In this document: positions 6,730-10,343 of the stretch, piece after piece | Layout of the letters: every line of letters starts with the position of its first letter | Position numbering within the stretch: position 1 is the first letter of the stretch | Origin: Thioalkalivibrio nitratireducens | GTDB taxonomy: Bacteria; Pseudomonadota; Gammaproteobacteria; Ectothiorhodospirales; Ectothiorhodospiraceae | Assembly: GCA_011390385.1 (NCBI GenBank) | Contig: JAABSN010000117.1 | Location: 1-10,343, forward strand | Length of the DNA: 10,343 nt | Direction: 5' to 3' | The notes under the pieces: generated by a model | Database searches by the model: none | Told to the model about the DNA's origin: nothing | What the model saw: the letters and a program-made list of their open reading frames with translations, nothing else | Made by a program: the position numbers and the translations under genes

Positions 6730-7799
6730 GCCGATTCCTCCCCGAGCACCCGCACATCACTCCCCTGGCGCACCCGCAAGGTACCCTCCTCGACCACACG
6801 GTCGCCCTCGGACAGGCCGTCGAGCACCTCGACGACCCCGGGCATCCTGCGCCCGATCCGGATCTCGCGCCGCTGGGCGACACCATCGTCATCGATCACG
6901 AACACGAAATGCTGATCGGCGGTCGCCACCAGGGCGCCCTCGGGCACCGCAAGCTGCTCCACCGAATCCAGGGGCAGACGCGTGGTCAACAGCATCCCCG
7001 GACGCAGGTCACGGTCCGCATTGTCGATCTCCGCCCGCACCGTCAGTGTTCGCGTCGCGACATCGATACGGGTGCTGATCGCCGTGACCTTGCCACGGTA
7101 CACACGGTCGCGGAAAGCGACCGTGCGCGCCTCGATGGCCTGACCGCTGTTTACCGCGCCCAGATAGCGTTCGGACACGGTGAAGTCCACCTTGATCACC
7201 GAGATGTCGTCCAACTCGGCCACAGCGGTACCCGGAGAGACCAGCGAACCGGTACTGACACGGCGCAGGCCCAGCACCCCCGAGAATGGCGCACGGATCA
7301 CCCGATCGGAGAGACGGGCCTCGACGGCCGCCAGGCGAGCCTCGGCCTCCTGCACCCGCGAGCGCTGCTGATCGACCTGTTGGCGCGGCACGATGCCGTC
7401 GTCGGCCAGGCCACGGATCCGGTTCAGTTCCCGCCGCTGCTCGGCCAGCGTGACTTCCGCCTCCCGCTGTTCGGCAAATTCCTCCGCCGACGCCAGCCGC
7501 ACCAGAATCTGGCCGGCTTCGACTTCGTCACCATCGCTGAATGCGACCTCCGCGACATTGGCGGTGACCGAGGCGGTAATGGTCACCGACTCGTTGGCCT
7601 GGGCCGTCCCCAGCGACTCGAGAACGGTCTCGAAACGCTGCGGCGCGACAGTCGCCAGGCGTACCGGAATGCGCCGGTCGACACCGGCATCCATCGCAGG
7701 CTGGCTGGCGTCGGTGGCTGCACCGTCCTGTGTCGACCAGAACCAGAGACCGCCGCCTGCCAGCACCGCCAGCACGACCAGGGAAGCAAGGGCCTTCAA
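6726..7799 (-). CDS. RND efflux periplasmic adaptor (membrane fusion protein)
   Basis: Links the inner-membrane RND pump to an outer-membrane channel. 357 residues with a hydrophobic N-terminus (about 3-21) and no lipobox cysteine, so it is probably anchored by an uncleaved segment or secreted rather than lipidated. Two lipoyl half-motifs, around 76-103 and 165-198 (VIRAPFSGVLGLRRVSTGSLVSPG), flank a short alpha-helical hairpin at about 105-163 rich in Glu, Gln and Arg. A beta-barrel domain and a membrane-proximal domain follow. The short hairpin resembles the compact adaptors of the MexH kind, not the long AcrA type. The first usable start is TTG at 7799, with only a weak GGGA upstream; it overlaps the stop of a possible leader ORF. 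It is the first full gene of the two-gene operon with the permease. Confidence 0.92.
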   Translation of the reverse strand: MKALASLVVLAVLAGGGLWFWSTQDGAATDASQPAMDAGVDRRIPVRLATVAPQRFETVLESLGTAQANESVTITASVTANVAEVAFSDGDEVEAGQILVRLASAEEFAEQREAEVTLAEQRRELNRIRGLADDGIVPRQQVDQQRSRVQEAEARLAAVEARLSDRVIRAPFSGVLGLRRVSTGSLVSPGTAVAELDDISVIKVDFTVSERYLGAVNSGQAIEARTVAFRDRVYRGKVTAISTRIDVATRTLTVRAEIDNADRDLRPGMLLTTRLPLDSVEQLAVPEGALVATADQHFVFVIDDDGVAQRREIRIGRRMPGVVEVLDGLSEGDRVVEEGTLRVRQGSDVRVLGEESA

Positions 7800-7855
7800 A
7801 GTGAATGTCCCGGGAAAACGCGGGTAGGATCTGGCAGGAATGGGGTCATGCGCAT
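7796..7855 (-). CDS. Possible 19-residue leader peptide of the efflux operon
   Basis: ATG at 7855 opens a short frame encoding MRMTPFLPDPTRVFPGHSL, preceded by GAGGA at 7865-7869 with nine bases of spacing. An in-frame TGA lies just upstream of the Shine-Dalgarno, so the frame is self-contained. Its TGA overlaps the TTG start of the adaptor gene (TTGA), which would allow translational coupling; this could explain how a TTG start with a weak binding site is used. A second in-frame ATG is two codons in. The peptide is proline-rich (four in 19) and matches nothing I recognise. A chance ORF cannot be excluded at this length. Confidence 0.35.
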   Translation of the reverse strand: MRMTPFLPDPTRVFPGHSL

Positions 7856-7856
7856 G
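7847..7856. promoter_or_regulatory. Perfect 10-bp palindrome upstream of the efflux operon
   Basis: CATGCGCATG reads the same on both strands and covers both ATGs of the possible leader ORF. It could be an operator for a local regulator, but no regulator gene is adjacent and the arms do not extend further. The rest of 7870-7959 shows no convincing promoter to my eye. Confidence 0.2.
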
Positions 7857-7975
7857 GTTCGAAGTCCTCAGGCAACGGGGCGACGCGGGAAACGCGCGGT
7901 TGTTCCGACAAACGGCTACCGGACAGACAGAATCGACGCAGATTCATTGCCCACTCAGTAAGCGCTGATTCATTC

Positions 7976-8010
7976 GTCATCGCCAGGAGCAGAGCGACGT
8001 GGCGATCCAC
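7976..8010 (+). repeat. Dispersed REP-like repeat, copy B
   Basis: Plus-strand copy reading GTCATCGCCAGGAGCAGAGC followed by GACGTGGCGATCCAC. It shares the GAGGAGC/GCGACG/GGC-ATC pattern with copy A on the minus strand at 3543-3576. Confidence 0.6.
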
Positions 8011-8037
8011 AAGGCGTTGATTTCAGACACGCCGTTT

Positions 8038-8063
8038 GATTGCCGCGCTTCGCTCGCAATGAC
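8038..8063 (-). repeat. Dispersed REP-like repeat, copy C
   Basis: Minus-strand copy beginning GTCATTGCGAGCGAAGCG and ending CGGCAATC. It lacks a few bases in the middle relative to copies A and B. Inverted with respect to copy B, 27 bases away. The stretch 8084-8214 between it and the gshA stop contains no supported gene. Confidence 0.6.
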
Positions 8064-8214
8064 CAATGCATTGATCAGCGCTTCCCTAAACGCCGCACGG
8101 CCTCTCCAGAAAGACCGTGCAGGCATCCAAGAATTCCATGGAGACGACGATGTGGAGCGTGAAAACCGGCTCCCGCACATCATGCAGCCCCCGGATGATC
8201 GGGCATAGCCCTGA

Positions 8215-9825
8215 TCAACGCAGGAACGTACGCACCCCGGACAGACCGACCAGGCTGCCTTCGAAATAGCGTTGCAGGAAGCTGTCGAAATCGTAGCGAT
8301 CGCTCGCCTCCATCGCCGCCTGTTCGGTCAGGGAATGCAGTGCCAGTTCCGTCAGCTCGGCCTCGCGCGGCAGCGGACAATTGCTGCGGAAGACCTCCCG
8401 ATGCTGTTCGGACAACCGACGCGCATAGCGGTAGAAGCCCTCCTCGCGCGCCATCATGTCCTCGAGCATGCGTGCGGATGGGGTCAGCGCCGGCAGCTCC
8501 ACCTTGCCCCACTGTTCGCTGAGCGAACGGCGATAAGGATCACCCGGGAGACCCTGATCGAGCATGGCCGCGACCGGACGCATGAGGGTCAGAATCTCAC
8601 GGGCAAGACCCTGCAGTGGCACCGGCCCGTGCTCCCAGCGCAGCAATAGGCCAGGTTCCCGGCCCCGATGGGCCACCGCCAACAGGTTGGCGTCGATGTC
8701 GGCCATGGCGTCTTCCGAGAGCGGCGCGCTGGGAATCAGCATCGCGGTCAGGCAAAAGGCCTCCAGGAAGCGCAACTGGCTCTCGTCGACTCCCAGCGGA
8801 TGCTGTGCGTTCACATCCACCGAGCGCAGTTCGACATAGGCGACACCGCGTGACTCCAGCGCGTCGGTGGGCTTCTCGAAACGCTCCAGCGGCTGCTTGG
8901 GCCGCACCGAACTGTAGTATTCGTTCTCGATCTGCAGGATGTTCGCGTTCAGCTGGCGGTATTCACCGTCGACTTTCACCCCGAGGCGCGCCCACTCGGT
9001 GCTCTCGGTGCTGATCGCGCAACGGAGGCTGTCCACGTATTCAGCCAGCGAGTTGTAACTGGCCTTGATGCCGGTATCGGCCTCCTTGCGGTTGGTGTAG
9101 CCGATATCGCCCATGCGCAGGCTGGTGGCCATTGGCAGATACGAACTGTCATCGTCAAAGTCCTCGAGTTTCGCCCCGCGCCCGTCGACGAACGAGTTGC
9201 AGACGGCTGGCGAGGCACCGAACAGATACGGCACCATCCAACCGAAGCGCAGCAGATTGCGGATCATTCCCATCATGCAGCGGTCATGGAACTCGCGATC
9301 GTCGGTTTCACCGCGAAGATCGGCCAGCACCGGCCATAACGCCGGCTGTGGTGAATAATTGAAATGCACCCCAGCGATCACCTGCATCAACCGCCCATAG
9401 CGATGCCCCAGCCCGATGCGGTAGATGGTCTTCATGCGTCCGGCGTTGGAATGCCCGTACTGCGCCACCGCAATCGACTCCTCGCCGTTCACGACACAGG
9501 GCATGCTCGTTGCCCACAGCAATTCGTCGCCGATACGGGCTGCGGTAAACGCCTGCAGATCCTGCAGGAATCCCAGCGTCTCGCGCACGTCGTCGAATGG
9601 CGGCGTCACCAGTTCCAGCAGCGCTTCGGAATAATCCGTGGTGATGTAGGGGTGAGTGAGAGCCGAACCCAGTGGAGCAGGATGCCGTGTCTGGGCGATG
9701 GAGCCCGCGGGTTCCACCCGCAGTGTCTCCTTCTCGAGTCCGATGCGTCCACGAAGCTGGTCGGGACGTAGCCGTTCGCCCAGTTGGTGCATCAGTTGCT
9801 GCAGATCGGTTCCCACACTTTCCAC
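8215..9825 (-). CDS. gshA: Glutamate-cysteine ligase (gamma-proteobacterial type)
   Basis: First and rate-limiting step of glutathione synthesis: ATP-dependent joining of L-glutamate through its gamma-carboxyl to L-cysteine in the cytosol. The 536-residue product compares with 518 in E. coli and aligns by eye over most of its length. The ATP/metal-site segment GLEKETLRVEP lies at 29-39, GSALTHPYITTDYSEALLELVTPP at about 53-76, the SMPC and AQYG-SN-GRMKT-YR segment at about 107-135, and GVHFNYS near 150. The GTG start at 9825 is chosen because AAGGGA stands six bases before it; an ATG at 9864 and a GTG at 9888 are longer alternatives, and the latter falls inside the divergent-promoter palindrome. 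gshB is not in the window. No clear terminator follows the stop. The gene is divergent from mtfA. Confidence 0.97.
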   Translation of the reverse strand: MESVGTDLQQLMHQLGERLRPDQLRGRIGLEKETLRVEPAGSIAQTRHPAPLGSALTHPYITTDYSEALLELVTPPFDDVRETLGFLQDLQAFTAARIGDELLWATSMPCVVNGEESIAVAQYGHSNAGRMKTIYRIGLGHRYGRLMQVIAGVHFNYSPQPALWPVLADLRGETDDREFHDRCMMGMIRNLLRFGWMVPYLFGASPAVCNSFVDGRGAKLEDFDDDSSYLPMATSLRMGDIGYTNRKEADTGIKASYNSLAEYVDSLRCAISTESTEWARLGVKVDGEYRQLNANILQIENEYYSSVRPKQPLERFEKPTDALESRGVAYVELRSVDVNAQHPLGVDESQLRFLEAFCLTAMLIPSAPLSEDAMADIDANLLAVAHRGREPGLLLRWEHGPVPLQGLAREILTLMRPVAAMLDQGLPGDPYRRSLSEQWGKVELPALTPSARMLEDMMAREEGFYRYARRLSEQHREVFRSNCPLPREAELTELALHSLTEQAAMEASDRYDFDSFLQRYFEGSLVGLSGVRTFLR

Positions 9826-9831
9826 GCTTGA

Positions 9832-9837
9832 TCCCTT
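9832..9837 (-). promoter_or_regulatory. Ribosome binding site deciding the gshA start
   Basis: AAGGGA on the minus strand, six bases before the GTG at 9825. It is the best Shine-Dalgarno match among the three candidate starts. Confidence 0.6.
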
Positions 9838-9883
9838 TACCGGAACGGAAAAGCTGCGGAACATACCGCAACGACCATCCCCG

Positions 9884-9897
9884 GTCACCTTGGTGAC
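9884..9897. promoter_or_regulatory. Perfect 14-bp palindrome between gshA and mtfA
   Basis: GTCACC-TT-GGTGAC lies in the 81-bp gap between the divergent starts. As DNA it could be an operator for one dimeric regulator serving both genes. As RNA on the mtfA side it would form GUCAC closed by a CUUG tetraloop. The right arm GGTGAC includes the only Shine-Dalgarno-like GGTGA before the mtfA ATG, so folding could occlude ribosome binding. Both roles are inference. Confidence 0.45.
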
Positions 9898-9906
9898 AGC
9901 CCCGCA

Positions 9907-10343
9907 ATGATTCAGGGTCTCCGAAACCGTCTTTTCGACCTCGGGCGAAGGCTGCTGCCGGCGCCTCCCGAGCCCGTGGCCCTGAGTGATCGGGAGTGGG
10001 ACCGGCTACGTACCTGTGCCCCGTTCATCGAGGCGTTGTCACCCACCGACGCCGACACACTGCGCGCACGCATCGGGCAGTTCCTGGCGCGGAAAACCTT
10101 CAAGGGCATCGGGCTGGAGCTGCAACCTGGGCAATGCCACCTGATCGCCGCATACGCCTGCCTGCCGGTCCTGCACCTTGGCATGAACACCTACCGTGAC
10201 TGGCGCACCGTCCTCGTCTACCCCGATTCCTTTGCTGCGGAACAGGAATGGGTCGACGATGCGGGAGTCCACCACCGTGCCATTATCCCCCAGGCCGGCG
10301 AGGCCTGGGAACGTGGCCCGGTGATCCTGTCGTGGAACGACAT
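9907..10343 (+). CDS. mtfA: MtfA-like zinc-dependent peptidase (M90), N-terminal part
   Basis: In E. coli MtfA is a cytosolic zinc aminopeptidase-like protein that binds the repressor Mlc and so affects glucose phosphotransferase (ptsG) expression. The 145 visible residues match its N-terminal region by eye: a helical start, then FLARKTFKGIGLELQPGQCH (59-78), the CLPVLHLGMNTYRDW segment (85-99), TVLVYPDSFAAEQEWVDDAGVHH (101-123) and GPVILSWND (137-145). The HEXXH zinc site should come about 10-20 residues past the window edge, so catalytic competence cannot be checked here. The ATG at 9907 is the natural start; GGTGA ten bases upstream is a weak binding site within a palindrome. Whether an Mlc homologue exists in this organism is not shown. 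It is divergent from gshA. Confidence 0.9.
   Translation, partial: MIQGLRNRLFDLGRRLLPAPPEPVALSDREWDRLRTCAPFIEALSPTDADTLRARIGQFLARKTFKGIGLELQPGQCHLIAAYACLPVLHLGMNTYRDWRTVLVYPDSFAAEQEWVDDAGVHHRAIIPQAGEAWERGPVILSWND

Larger units (their letters stand above)
7960..8083. repeat. 124-bp palindromic composite element (MITE/BIME-like)
   Basis: Perfect 10-bp inverted ends AAGCGCTGAT (7960-7969) and ATCAGCGCTT (8074-8083) enclose two oppositely oriented copies of the dispersed repeat (B at 7976-8010, C at 8038-8063). It lies in the gap between gshA and the efflux operon. No target-site duplication is evident and it encodes no transposase. It most resembles a bacterial interspersed mosaic element or a small non-autonomous palindromic element. 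Confidence 0.6.

Noticed and set aside
8097..8121. CACGG/CCGTG inverted repeat downstream of gshA as a terminator
   Set aside because: Only a 5-bp stem with a long loop, about 100 bases past the stop and without a T-run.
7977..8183. Minus-strand 68-codon frame near the gshA end
   Set aside because: Much of it is translated repeat copies B and C (for example VIASEARQSN), a common artefact of intergenic repeats.
8098..8214. In-frame continuation of gshA after its TGA, ending at a TAG
   Set aside because: GshA is already full length at the TGA and the read-through peptide matches no family; no reason to suspect a recoded stop.
1..10343. CRISPR array, prophage, toxin-antitoxin or other defence system
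   Set aside because: No regularly spaced repeats, integrase, phage or small paired toxin genes were seen; all large genes belong to known housekeeping, stress or transport families.

Overview
This GC-rich, gene-dense window looks like chromosome of a gammaproteobacterium. The E. coli-type glutamate-cysteine ligase and MtfA point to that class. A bacterial two-domain sucrose-phosphate synthase suggests an organism that makes sucrose as a compatible solute, for example a halophile or haloalkaliphile of the Ectothiorhodospiraceae kind. The family assignment is inference; only the gene families are visible.

Layout. Positions 1-2043 (minus) hold a sucrose-phosphate synthase with a fused HAD phosphatase domain, cut at its C-terminus by the window edge. 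It diverges from msrB (2252-2647, plus). A 197-bp convergent gap full of inverted repeats follows, then a four-heme NapC/NirT-like membrane cytochrome (2845-3456, minus). Next come an RND efflux permease (3595-6729, minus) and its periplasmic adaptor (6726-7799, minus). The two efflux genes overlap by ATGA and form an operon transcribed adaptor first. A possible 19-residue leader ORF overlaps the adaptor's TTG start. A 415-bp gap (7800-8214) holds that leader and a 124-bp palindromic composite of a dispersed repeat. gshA (8215-9825, minus) diverges from mtfA (9907 to the edge, plus) across an 81-bp promoter region containing a perfect 14-bp palindrome.

How the genes relate. No single pathway ties the window together. 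Several genes fit stress physiology: osmolyte synthesis (SPS), methionine sulfoxide repair (MsrB), glutathione synthesis (GshA) and efflux (RND plus adaptor). The cytochrome is a predicted quinol-oxidising electron donor with no reductase partner in view.

No previously undescribed multi-gene system is evident. The most unusual points are a CX3CH first heme site with His in place of the usual Met ligand in the NapC-like protein, an MsrB with no resolving cysteine, an apparently complete phosphatase site in the SPS, the coupled leader ORF before the efflux operon, and the inverted-repeat intergenic regions. There are no tRNA, rRNA, CRISPR or transposase genes.
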